NCBI GenBank assembly: GCA_030407085.1
Contig: CM059584.1
Coordinates: 146,496,001-146,560,000 of the forward strand
Length of the DNA: 64,000 nucleotides
Source: Trichopria drosophilae
Lineage: Eukaryota > Arthropoda > Insecta > Hymenoptera > Diapriidae
Direction: 5' to 3'
Part shown: in pieces, positions 13,701 to 24,013 of the stretch
Position numbering within the stretch: the first letter of the stretch is position 1
Layout: each line of letters opens with the position of its first letter
Notes under the pieces: generated by a model
Told to the model about the DNA's origin: nothing
Seen by the model: the letters and a program-made list of their open reading frames with translations, nothing else
Database searches by the model: none
Made by a program: the position numbers and the translations under genes

Positions 13701-15979
13701 ACTTTCGTACCGAACTTCAAAGATGCTTGATTTCTATTATTTGTTGCATTGCTCATCTTCGACGTGATGCGAATTTAGCTTTCACGGGCGTTTTACATAA
13801 AATAAATATGCAAAGTGTTGATATTAATCTGGGTCGAGATTCATTTTAATTGTCGTTTTCATATCATCTTATGACGAAATTATTTTTAATAAAATCCAAA
13901 ATCTTGCTTAAACCCACAAAAGACTCTCTTTATCGAAATGCACTCTTGATTTTGTCTTTAAAATTATTAAAAATTTTTGAAAATATTTATATACTCGCAA
14001 GATGGTATTTTTTTGTAGTCAAACTAATAATAAAAACAATACATAAAAGGCTTTACATTTAGCCTTAGCCTACAAATAAATTACTATCTATGTAACCAAA
14101 CTGGATGTTTAATACTGGCATAGAATAACTGGTACTGGGCAGTTACTAGTACTGGAATAAAAATTCATCGACATTTCGAGTACATTGTATTAGTCAATTT
14201 GTATGCTGAAGCTATTTATTTACCCTCATTTAAATAAAAGTAATAATGCAGCTAAACAATAGGTACATTTACAGGTATATAAACAATAATCAAATGATTT
14301 ATATTAATATAATGCTTCTCAATACATGACGGATATACATTTTATTTACAGATGATGGACGAATGCCTAGCAAACAACGAAGAATGGAATATTAATAAAG
14401 ATGAGGTTTTTGCATGCATTAAAGCCTTCACTCAAAGATGCGATGATATCGTTGAAATTTGTCGAGCTGCTTTCTTTTTTGGCGGGTTGGTGAATTATAG
14501 TAAATGATACTATAATGAATTAAAATATTAATTCTAACCCCAATACCTTAAATATAAACATTCAATTTCGTTTTAATTTTCACAATTGAAGTATCTTGTA
14601 GCAAGGAAAAAATAAAGGTAAATGGACGATCGAGAATTTTCACAGATTTTGTTCTCTTCAAAAAAAGTTAAGGCAATTATTTAAGCATTATATCGAACGA
14701 GGAATATGAAAGTAACCTCAAATTTGAACCTGACGAAAGGTTATTCGGGGTAAATTTTAATTGTTTTAATGGAAACCCCTCTCAGAAAAGTATAGCCTTA
14801 TCCTCGGCTTAAAGGAAAAGATTAAGCATGATAATACCGCATACATCTTCACAGCACGAATAATCTTTACTATGGCAAAATCTTTTAATGAGAGACTTTG
14901 ATAAACTAGGCATATTTTATCAATAAAATTTTCAAAATCATTTAATAAACGCTTTCTGCATTTTCAACCATTATAAAGTTTATCTTTTTTAATAATCATG
15001 AGTTATATGCATCTTCCAATTGTATTCACTTGTACTTTTAAACTGAACTATTATTGCCGACTTTTGTGAGTTTTCAAATGCATCCAAATTATTTCTTTAT
15101 CTTATATATTTGATATTGTTTTGTAAAAAATTGAGGTTTAACTGGTCAAAATTGTAGGTCTAATAAACTGAACTTCGTTGGACCCAGAGGCAAGCAACGG
15201 GAGCTTTATTATGAACAAATCGAAGCTTCTTTCTTTCAAGCTATGAAAGATATGGAGGACCCATGCAAAAATGCATTAGATATAACCACTACTGAGTGGT
15301 TCGAAAACATGAAGAATTTTCGTCTTAGAATTGCAGACTTAGAAAATTTAGTAACAAACTTAATCGATGAGGTTTTTGAAAGCATGAAAAATGTCGAATT
15401 TGGAATAGAGACACTTTATGCGCTTCAACGGTTCAGGTTGCAAAACTCTTTCCGAAAAATACTGAACCAAAAATGGTCAATGGTAATTATTTGTATAAAA
15501 TATTTTCTTTAACAATTGTATTTTGAATTTTTTCAAACAGTAGGCTAGTTCTAAAGGAATTATTTAGTACACAAACGTTTTTGAACCATTTTTAAAATTG
15601 AATACTTCACATTTTGGAAACTACCATTTGAGAATTTAAAAGCGTGTTTAAAGTTTAAGAAATTTCATTTTATCACTTCCGTTAAAGCATGTAGGAAAAA
15701 TCGGTTAAATTATGCTTTTTACTGAAAGATGTTAAAACAACTATTTAAATTCTATTCAAATGAAATTAATCGCTTAAAGCTACAATTTCGTTGTTATATT
15801 TATTTCTAAAATATTGTTTAAAAGGTGTGGCAAGTATTTGAAGAAGAGTTAAAATTGAGTTCTGCCACTCTCCTGGAAAGTACTTATGTAGATCGGTCAT
15901 ATAACATCAAATATTTAGTAAGACAATACGACATGTTGATAAATGCTTCCGATTGGATGGGAGACTGCGAATTTCAAAG
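1739..15979 (+). CDS. Axonemal dynein heavy chain, N-terminal tail exons (3' part not seen)
   Basis: Dynein heavy chains are the ATP-driven motors of ciliary and flagellar axonemes; this part is the DHC_N1 tail, which binds intermediate chains and dimerises. Eight exons are phase-compatible: 1739-1856 (ATG, after an in-frame TGA), 5415-5747, 6528-6860, 7595-7877, 8779-8944, 14352-14499, 15136-15482, 15825-15979, about 627 codons ending in phase 2. Family landmarks appear in order: IYAP before a TEW, TILYIPRE, TWIQQIREAL, EIEYWNTK, a KNIQALLKALSVRI stretch, the cysteine-rich CLDCCRNYSEVYD, FTQRCDDIVEIC, FVGPRG and FEEELK. Exon 2 could instead start at 5405, pairing with a donor after 1852. The exon 6/7 junction rests on phase alone. 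No P-loop or AAA+ exon follows, so the gene is either split by a very long intron or truncated. The subtype (DNAH2/DNAH10-like or other) is not resolved. Intron 5 holds a DNA transposon. Confidence 0.88.
2493..2548. repeat. Perfect 17 bp inverted repeat (hairpin) with inner palindrome
   Basis: TTTTAGTCCGTAAAGTG at 2493-2509 is matched exactly by its reverse complement at 2532-2548. A second stem (AGTCCGTAAA with TTTACGGACT) nests in the loop. Further CCGTAAAGT and CGGTAAAGT copies lie on both sides (about 2469 and 2553), so the motif is present at least five times in about 100 bp. Confidence 0.7.
2583..3096. mobile_element. Foldback/MITE-like element with 162 bp inverted arms
   Basis: The left arm 2583-2744 and right arm 2935-3096 are near-perfect reverse complements of equal length, with a 190 bp unique spacer. 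Arm ends read ATATTTGAACT and its complement. No open reading frame is supported, so it is a non-autonomous element. I could not define an unambiguous target duplication. Confidence 0.75.
5748..8778 (+). other. Dynein introns 2-4, no other feature
   Basis: Introns 5748-6527, 6861-7594 and 7878-8778 separate exons 2 to 5. They are AT-rich. Intron 3 is dense in the words TACTAAT and ATTACTAAT (about 7140-7380). No transposon or RNA gene is evident. Confidence 0.6.
9420..9590 (+). repeat. Dispersed repeat family A, copy 3
   Basis: The family blocks are ordered as before: AGAGCGACCTCCAAAATAGTGG, AACTTCGATTTCGATACAAA, GACTTGATTGAAATTAAAG, and a terminal CAGGAGTTAATGGGTTAA. It lies immediately left of the rosa-like transposon at 9607. 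Confidence 0.6.
9607..12572 (-). mobile_element. rosa-like (DD41D) Tc1/mariner element, degenerate
   Basis: The ends are CAGGGTGGCCGATTTA and its complement, flanked by TA on both sides as expected for Tc1/mariner integration. The inverted ends are several hundred bp long and each contains two copies of a ~300 bp unit bearing a GGGGGCATCC box and a C-rich/G-rich CCCCTCCCCCA stretch. The single gene, on the minus strand, is a broken transposase. The element is inside dynein intron 5 in the orientation opposite to that gene. The 357-residue transposase at 57.8-58.9 kb is an intact relative. Confidence 0.9.
10274..11321 (-). pseudogene. Broken DD41D (rosa-type) transposase
   Basis: This is a mariner-family cut-and-paste transposase read from 11321 down to a stop at 10274. 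An N-terminal helix-turn-helix region (SFFYKVVNAFHSDGS) is followed by the RNase H-like DDE core: first Asp in LFSDEST, second in FQHDGCPAHF, third in the SPDLTSLD block. The frame is lost at an A8 run near 11143 and again between the second and third Asp near 10520, and a third shift lies near 10370. When the frame change is allowed for, the second-to-third Asp spacing is 41 residues, as in the intact relative. The family's GGVNRHN and HYWSVENPHW motifs are visible. It cannot encode a working enzyme as it stands. Confidence 0.9.
12798..13042. mobile_element. ~245 bp MITE with ACACAGAGAGAAA termini
   Basis: The left end TACACAGAGAGAAAAAAGGG and the right end TTTCTTTCTCTCTGTGTA form inverted repeats, extending inward through TAAATGGAA / TTCCATTAA, with TA at both borders. 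A second palindromic stretch (AAATGGAACAATTTTATTG) sits in the middle. There is no coding capacity; the ends resemble small Tc1-type elements. Confidence 0.65.
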
Positions 15980-16724
15980 GTCAGAATTAATTTGTTACTA
16001 CTCATATCGTAACTAAGATTATGACACTGCCAAATTGATATTTCCGTGTTACTTTTGTTATCTTTATTGTTTAACTTGATAAAGACGATTTTATCTACTG
16101 AAATCATAGTTTTATCTGAGATCAAGGTTTTATGCATTCCACTTCAAGAGTTAAAGATTAAAATGAACAAAATTGGGACATTGTGTTGTTCTCCCGAGTA
16201 ATAGTTGATACTTATTACAATTAAATACGACCATACAGTAGGAGAAAAACGTAATACATTTGTTTGTTACGCATTACCAGTTTCCTAATACCTTTAACAC
16301 GAAAAACATGTAAACTGGATAGAAACTGGAGTTTTTCTCTACTACGGAAATATTCACCCAAAAAGTGCAAAAGAATTGAAAAAAATAAAGAGTAATTGGT
16401 AAGATTGATCATTAATAACATTTTAATTTTAAAGTGATCAAAAATGGAATTGAAAGAAATTGAGATAACGCCGAATTCCTTAAAAAAGAATAGATTCGGA
16501 GCTGAATATATTCCTTAAAATTCCGTTACAGCGCGTCAGAAAGAATTATTTCGTTGAATTCTAAAGTCGGGATTGAATATTTTACCATCAATTCTTTTTA
16601 CATCGATACAATTTTCAAAACTAACGCTATACGATGCATTCGGTTTAATAAAAATAAACAGAGTATTAATATAAAAAACAGAATATATAAATGCATACCG
16701 TCCAAAGTACCAAACAAAGTGCCT

Positions 16725-16945
16725 TCCTAAGTTATACATTTGACTTGTCCAAAGCTATACCACTCTCTTCCTCTCCTTCCTCCACCACATTGTTTCGCTG
16801 AGCCACACACACACGCACGCACACACAGAAGCACTCATTGCACGGATTTAAACAGAGTTACGGAAGTGGGGATAGAGAGGGGCTATAACTTTAGATAAAT
16901 TTCCGTCATTTTGAAAGAACCGAGGTATAACTTAGGATGGGGACT
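16725..16945. repeat. Inverted-repeat segment with CA-rich microsatellite
   Basis: CCTAAGTTATAC near 16730 is mirrored by GTATAACTTAGG near 16925, and AGCTATACCACTCTC by the GAGAGGGGCTATAAC block. Between them is a short (CA)n/(CG)-interrupted tract at about 16803-16828. It is probably a small MITE; target duplications were not defined. Confidence 0.5.
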
Positions 16946-19786
16946 ACTGTATATTTAAATACACATAAAATCGATGTCTTCTAGGTCGCTCAAGCTATTG
17001 CCTCTGAACAAATTTAAAAAAAAAATTACACCTAAACGCTATTTTTCAAAGAAATTTAGAAAAAATACTGATTCTCGATTACTTCTTTTCTCATTTTCTA
17101 TATTTTGTGAATTATATAGTACATTGTGAGCCAAGGGCACAATTATCGATCTTCAACGATTGTAAAGTTTGTCGCCCGAGCGAAGTGAGATCGATATTTC
17201 GCCCGTGACCAATAATGTATTTTTTGATCCGATTGTTGTAGGACTCGATAATTCGCGATATGACGAATGTTTCAGGCAGAAATCAATGTTTCGTATTCAG
17301 TAAGAAAGAAAGTACTCATATTGCGGTATTCGACCAGATTTTCACCGTGTGGAGGAAGACGAAACTGAGAATCTTTTTTTATTTTATTTTTATTTCTTTC
17401 TTGTACTCAATATTTTTCCATTTTTTAATAGTGGTTCCGGATAAAAAATTATGTAGGGGAATTGGCTGAAAATAAAAGCGTGAAAGAAGTTACCCTTAGT
17501 AGAATTTCACTTCACTAGTGAAAGCCAAAGAGAACAAAAAATCAAATCTAATATTTCGAAATTTGCAATTGTATTGGTATATTTGTACGTATTCAGCGAC
17601 CCCGAAATCCCCCGTATGAGTACTTTTTGTCTTATTCAATAAGAAACAATGATTTTTGCTTCAGATATCTACCATTTTAGATCCGCCATGTTGAATTTTG
17701 TGATATTGATAATTAGATCGTATTAAGCGACCCCGAAAACATGAGATGTAAGCATTTCCATGGATGAATATTACATTTTGTGAATACAGTTGACAATCAA
17801 AGTCATCGTCGATAACCGGTACAGTTGGACCGATTAGGGATAATGGGAATTAACCCTTAATCCCAACGCATGGGTCTTTTTTGACCCCGAGAAAATTTAA
17901 ATTGTACTTTATAAATTGCACAACTGTTAGCATTTTCAAACGGCAGGACTTATTTGACCCATTTTTTATTCTTGTTAATTCACTTTTTACTTGCTGGGTT
18001 ATCAATTATAAAGTATAACAATTCTTGGTTTTGTGTTTATAAAAATATCTGTTGATTATCTGTGAATTTAAATGACTCTTCATTGATGTCACTGACTGGA
18101 AAAGGCTGTGATAAGTATTTATATCTTTGCAAATTTTCATATATGTTTATCATGATCTTTTAAAGTGTATAGTCAAATTGAATTTCTTTTGGACTGAAAA
18201 CTTTTATTCGGTTATACACTGTCTACTTATTAAATAAATAATTTAGAGTATTAAAATATTAATAACGATGTTTTTTTATAAAAATTTAAAATATGCATTT
18301 GATATGAAAATAGTCAAGTGGATCTTATGCGATACTTGACATTGGGTCACAATTGAAATCATTCGTATTTTCCAAACGTCATGAAAAAATGTAATATAAT
18401 GATCCATATGCCTTAAAATGTAATAAAAACGAAGATAAAAAATGTATTGAAAATACTTAATATGTACTTCGTTTGATTCATTGTAATCTGAGACTAAAGT
18501 TAGATAAAAATATCCACGGCTGCTATGGCCCTTGAAATATGATTCGTCACTAGATGGCTATTGGCGAACATCTTACTTAGCTCTGTCTGGAAACAGTAAT
18601 GAAGATGCTTCTAGAGCGTATTAGTTTACTACGTAATGCAAACGTGATTTGGGTGTCGATCACCGAAAAAATAGGTGATCGCATTGGATGTTCATGTGTC
18701 AGCCACAACCGTACCTAGTATCAGCATTTAAGTTTATCGCGACAATAACCTATATTATAAGTGTTCTATTATATAACGTACCTTCCATGGGATACTAATA
18801 GATAAGGAAATCAAATTTCAGATGTATCAATTTGATATAATGTACACTTTGCACCTTTTGGTTTCAATGTAAATATATATTTGAAACAATATATGAATTT
18901 TAGACAATAGAAGAAAACAATGAACGTAGCAATAAATTAGGAATAATGAGAATAATTTTCCAGGGACATCATCAAGACGTATAAATCGGTTCTGAGCAGA
19001 TTTCATGCAAAGCAAGAGGAACAGAATACGGGCCGATAACCTCTAATTTAGTGAATATTGAAGGTACTTTCCATGTTCAATATGTGTAAAAAAATTCAAA
19101 GAAGGGGATCCAATATTCAATGCAATAGGAATAAATTTTTAGCAGAACTGCATATTTAGTTGATTTAACTTCTTTACGGTCGTCAATACAGCTTATAAAA
19201 TTTCGTTGAGGGTCTATTGAAACACGATGAATAGTTGAAAAGTAGTAAAATTAATTAACATTTATTTTTATATCTTTTTAATTGAATTAATTTTAGTAGC
19301 GGTTTCTTTTTACCATATTACTATATGCCTCATTGAGTTTATGCAGTAACGCACTTCTTGATCTTCCATCATTCTCAAATAGTCCCTACTGAGACGTCAA
19401 TTTAACTACCAATTATAAACTTAAATAAAAATTAACATAAACAGTGTTATCCTAATTGAAAAAGTAGTTCTTTTGCTATACTTTCCTGTCAACTTCCCAA
19501 TGTTAATTAAATTTGGCATTGCATTAAAGTTTGTAATATTCATTAATTGCCATTCACAGTCTGATTTGGTGCATTCAATTATCAACAACATTACTTGGAA
19601 CAGAAACTGAATTATTCGCCATAACGTCTGATGTTTCACTTTTATATTTGGATAATCGCATTCGTGTTTAAGTGTAATCTTGTGATTAATTAACGTTCTA
19701 TATTCTTAATTTTAGAATTTGCATACTTTGTATGCACATTACTTTATATATACATTATATTTAATGACGTTAAAATCATCAAAATT

Positions 19787-20125
19787 TCAAACATTCGATA
19801 AAAACATAAAATTTGAAATGATCTATGTTGGCAATGATGATGCAATGCAATTAACAAGCTGACCTCGGTAAACAGTAAAAAATAATGTTAGTACAACTTA
19901 AACAATAATAATTCCTTTTTTTCATCGTTCAAAAATAATCACAAAGGCTTGTGTAATTTTTGTTGATCTAAAGTTAGGAGAAGTAATGAAAAATTCTTAA
20001 TTAAACATATTATCTTCATTTATGTGTAGGTTAATTCAATATTTATAATATAGCATCATCAATGCCAACATTGATCATTTAAAGTTTTATGTTTTTACCG
20101 AATGTTCGAAATTTCTGATGAGTTT
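19787..20125. repeat. Inverted repeat (about 70 bp arms)
   Basis: The arm at about 19787-19855 contains ACATTCGATAAAAACATAAA and GTTGGCAATGATGATGC. The arm at about 20045-20125 contains the complements GCATCATCAATGCCAAC and TTTATGTTTTTACCGAATGT. No open frame lies between them, so a non-autonomous foldback element is the simplest reading. Confidence 0.55.
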
Positions 20126-21399
20126 AACTTCATCCGCAAGCGTCCAGTTATTCGAATAAAAATATCTGAGTGTTTCGAAACATCCTTCCCGGCAATATCG
20201 ATTTGAGTTTTCAACTATTACCGGACCACGTGTTCGATGTGAAACAGTCGACATTCACATGTTCACCAATTGTCTCGGTGGGGAGGATGCTCCTAAAATA
20301 AATAAACTTTAAAATTCAATTTACAAAGGAACCATACCTTACTGAAAATTAATTTTTGCGCCATCGGCCTCAGAAAAAAAAAATCTTCATCATGGTATAT
20401 CTCTCATGCGCTACCGCTATACTTAAACCAGTTTTTATGGCATTATAGTTGACTTTAGGAAGAAAATGCATACAACCTTTTTTGTAGAGAATTTCATGCT
20501 CTATCTTTTTCATTTGAATAAAATTTATATTTTTACAAAATAAATGCAAAAAACTACGAAGGAACATAATTGGGGCCAATGTTTTTTAGTAATGGACGGA
20601 TGGTTCTGCGCCAAAATCTAATCAGTTCTAAGTTATGCCAAGATACGTATGTTAAAAAAAATTGATATACGGACGTACGCGCGCACAAGATCACGGACAC
20701 AAATTTTGTTATTGTTCATTGGGCTTCTTAGGGTCTGAAACGTCGACATTTGATGAAAAACTATCGGGTAATTTGTATACCCGAGGTGACCAAATTCAAT
20801 ACTTACCATTAAATTGTAATCAAAAGTATTTTACCGTAGCATTAATCGGGACATAATTCGAAACTCGTTCCATAAGGATAAATGTCCCGGTACCTGACTA
20901 CTTCAGAGGCATAAGAATTATTAAGCGCAATGTCTTTCAAGTAAACGTTTGTTTACGGCAAAAACTGTTTTAAACGTATTAAAACATTCTTATCGCACAA
21001 GAAAGTATTAATAAACTATTCTTTTTCTACCAATACAAACCATCCATGTCCCGGTTAATAGCCATTATTAATTCAAAGCTATTAAAATAATTGAAATTAA
21101 TAAAATGCAATTCCAGTGACATAAGATGTGCAAGTTTATAATGTATACTTAAATAACACGGAAATGTTACTGTGAATAGAAAAATTAAACGATTGCAGCA
21201 AGTGGTTAGGAGACGACACGGTTATGAGATCTTCATGTTTGATTTGACGTTATAGCTTGCTACAGAAATTTGAGATTCGCAAACGAAACTGAGAGAAAGA
21301 AACGACGAGAAAGTTAAAAGATATGCATCCAAAGTGAACCAAAATAATAAATACTGAATGAATTGGCTGGAAAATTTCGAGTAGCTTTGACACTTCAAA

Positions 21400-22065
21400 T
21401 CTGACCTTGACAATGTTATTGTCTTTTTTTTATGCAATAGTTTTCCAGGCAACTTGTTTTCTCCAGTTTTTATCTTTTGCAAGAATTTTTGTATTTGCAT
21501 AATTGAAATCGTGTCCAGTTCCTGGACTATTGTCCGGAGCCGAGGTTTTAGAGGTAGAGGTTCCTCTCTATATAAACCCACAAATAAGAAAAAAGAAGTT
21601 TGTGGTCTATGATATGTTAGACCTGAAAACTTTGACTTTTTCTGCAAAAATGTTTCTCTTGTGTTCATTTAATCGTATTTTCAACGGTCTTTTTGTCAGT
21701 CCAACCTACGATTTTTCACAGTGAAGACAAGGCATTTTATAGACCACTCCGCTTTGTTTTTCAAGAAGTAATTTATCTTCTTCCGGTGTAATTTGTGTAA
21801 TGTTGGTTTTCAAGGGAGTTGAAAGTAATTTTATATTTTTATATTCGAAAATTTTTGCGAGATGCTCAGAAAGTCCTTTGATATACGGTCAACTGATTAT
21901 TTTTATTATAATTTCATTGTTATTTCCATTTAAATTGTTTTGTGGGGTTGAATTCAGAATCTGTAAAGGTTTTTTTACGATTTGATCTATAAGTTGTAAT
22001 GGGTACCCACTTTGTGACTGTTTTTTAATATTAATTAAATTTTGTTGATGAAATTCAAAGACATT
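21400..22065 (-). pseudogene. Penelope-like retroelement remnant (RT tail plus GIY-YIG endonuclease)
   Basis: Reading the minus strand from 22065, the frame gives a SGYPLQLIDQIV segment, then PYIKGLSEHLAKIF, then TPEEDKLLLEKQSGVVYKMPC and LTKRPLKIRLNEHKRNI. These are the reverse-transcriptase tail and the GIY-YIG nuclease start typical of Penelope elements (VVYK-PC...C...VG.TKR.L..RL.EHKR). Two in-frame stops interrupt it, TGA at 21891-21889 and TAG at 21708-21706, the latter at the expected second Tyr of GIY-YIG. After a ~100 bp frame-disrupted stretch, GHDFNYANTKIL and VAWKTIA at about 21530-21430 match the nuclease C-terminus. This is a dead 5'-truncated copy; upstream RT palm motifs are not seen. 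Confidence 0.82.
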
Positions 22066-22675
22066 TTAAAGACATATTTGTATACTTCATTTTGAATCCC
22101 ACATTTTTATATTTGAAAATCCTTTGCCCTATGTTACGTCCTAGCTTAGATTACTTATTTATTGCAGGTCAGTCTGTAAAACAGCTATTGTTGTGGCTCG
22201 CCCTTTGGCATTTTTGTATTATTTATATCCTGTATTCGTTTCTGTAATTGCCAATATAGACGTGATTACTATTATTTACATTCTTTATTAGCTTACGCGT
22301 AACGCATGGCACTCAAGCGCATTTTTTATTTCGAATTTAACCGATTTCTTATGTTTGATTTCATTATCCGAAACAAGAAGTACTAGGCGTTTGTCCATAA
22401 ACCTTGGTAGGACCCGTAGGGCCACGTCACCGCACATTTCGCCGATTTTTCCCAGCTTCTAAAAAAAGTAAACATTTGGTTTCTCATTCGTATCAACGCC
22501 GGACTCATCAGAAAGAATCCAGTTTTCACGTACACCTACGAACCTTTATTCCCTTGCCCACTTCTAAATTACATACCAGCGAGTATATCGTCATCAACCC
22601 AAGAGTAACTACGAAATTTCCACATGGGACCATGTTTTCAAAGATTTCTAGTTTCATTACATTGTTTTTGTTTAA
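22066..22675. other. No recognisable feature
   Basis: This is AT-rich sequence between the Penelope remnant and the piggyBac-like element. An open frame at 22404-22688 has no recognisable domain and reads as chance. Confidence 0.4.
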
Positions 22676-23504
22676 CCCTCTTGCGTAAGCGTTTTACCCG
22701 ACTTTCCGTTACCGTATCCTGGTTTGTTATTTTACATATTTGCAAAATTGCAAACATTACTTTCTACGTTTTTGGGGTCGCTGAATACGAATCTGATGTC
22801 AGAAATCAAAAATTAAAAATGGCGGATCCGATATGGCGACTAAAAATATAAAATATTAGCCTATTTTTATGAAACTTTGTGTACAGGGATATTCGAGGTC
22901 GCTGATAAAGAATCTAATGTCAGTTTTCTGACATTCAAAATGTTGGATTCAATATGTATGAATAAAGTTTTATGTAAAGCGCTATTTTGAATTTTATACA
23001 ATATATAATATGTAAGAATAAAGTTTTATTGGATTCGCCATTTTGAATGTCAAAAAACAGATATCTAATTCTTGAACAGCGACCTCGAAAACCTATGTAT
23101 ATCAAGTTTCACGAAAAAAGTATTTTTAGTGGCCATATTGGATCCGCCATTTTGAATTTCAGAAAACTGACATCAGATTCTTTATCAGCGACCCCAAAAA
23201 CCTCCAAGTAGAGATTTTGAGCCTCATTTGAACAAGTTTTAAACTTTGATAAAAAACACATATTTTCGATAATATTTAGACATTTTTTATTGATGTTTTC
23301 GACAAGAAATAAATAAAAATCATCATTTAGACCAAGTCTATCTTGAAGAGGAAGTCTTCAGCTTTAATTTGAGCCGTAATAGACCCTTGAAAAATTCCCC
23401 AGTCCAAAAATATAGCCAAAATTGTCAGGACGTATATATACGTCTTTCCGACTGCGGTAAAAACCTCGTTTGGACGTATATATACGACTTAGTGCGCAGG
23501 ACGG
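22676..23504. mobile_element. piggyBac-like non-autonomous element with TTAA borders
   Basis: TTAA lies at both borders (22672-22675 and 23505-23508), and the element ends are CCCTCTTGCG and CGCAGGACGG, imperfect inverted repeats beginning CCnTCnTGCG. Near the right end are two palindromic ACGTATATATACG boxes (about 23430 and 23475). The interior (about 22768-23222) is an inverted arrangement of the 'GGGGTCGCTGA...GGCGGATCC' unit that also builds the ends of the 38-43 kb element. There is no transposase gene. Confidence 0.65.
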
Positions 23505-23508
23505 TTAA

Positions 23509-24013
23509 ATAAATAATTATTGTTATCAAAACTTCATATTTATTAACACGCATATTCATTTTTCTGATTCTAGGAGCAAGGCCCCTTTGAACTTGAACTC
23601 CGGAGAATCGAAGATCAAATGATTTGCTTCCTTCTTTTTACTCTTTAGAAACAATACTAAATAAATACAATCGTTTACTTTGAATTTGAATTTTATTTTA
23701 ATCTGACCTTTAATCCTATTCTTTTGCATAAGCAGTAGCCCCCACAAATTTTCGAACTCAGAATCGACTCTTCCAGTCGATTCAGTCTTTTCCTGGTTGC
23801 GTCGCTTTATTCGCAATTATCCTTGCAAAACGTTTAAACTTTATCACGTATTATTGTCTTTCCTTCCTTTTTTATAAATTCTCTCCATTAGTATGTACAT
23901 ATATCTCTTTATTAATATATATAAAAAGAATATTAAAAAATGTATCGTTCTAACAAAGTGGTATTCAAATATAATAAAAATGAAAACAACAAACTTTTAA
24001 AAAATTATCGTAG
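23509..24013. other. No recognisable feature
   Basis: This short AT-rich stretch precedes the LINE ORF1 remnant. A minus-strand frame at 23816-23556 is rich in Lys/Phe and unlike any family I know. Confidence 0.4.

Larger units (their letters stand above)
8945..14351 (+). other. Dynein intron 5 (5.4 kb)
   Basis: The intron begins at a GTAAGT donor and ends at TTTATTTACAG. It carries a copy of repeat family A, a rosa-like transposon (9607-12572) and a small MITE (12798-13042). The remainder, 13043-14351, has several weak open frames on the plus strand with no recognisable protein; I treat them as chance. Confidence 0.7.
15980..21399. other. Non-coding stretch downstream of the last dynein exon
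   Basis: No protein-coding exon is recognised, and in particular no dynein AAA+ exon. It contains an inverted-repeat segment with a CA/CG microsatellite near 16.73-16.95 kb, two partial copies of the 'GATCCGCCAT' unit near 17.58-17.73 kb, a TTAA-CCCTTAATCCCAA sequence near 17.85 kb that looks like one end of a piggyBac-like element, and an inverted repeat at 19.79-20.13 kb. The rest is plain AT-rich DNA. Confidence 0.6.

Noticed and set aside
13498..13849. Two overlapping plus-strand frames in dynein intron 5
   Set aside because: Composition and sequence resemble no dynein region or transposase, and the flanking exons join in phase without them.
21222..21668. 148-codon minus-strand frame
   Set aside because: It overlaps the Penelope remnant in a shifted phase; the nuclease motifs are in other frames.
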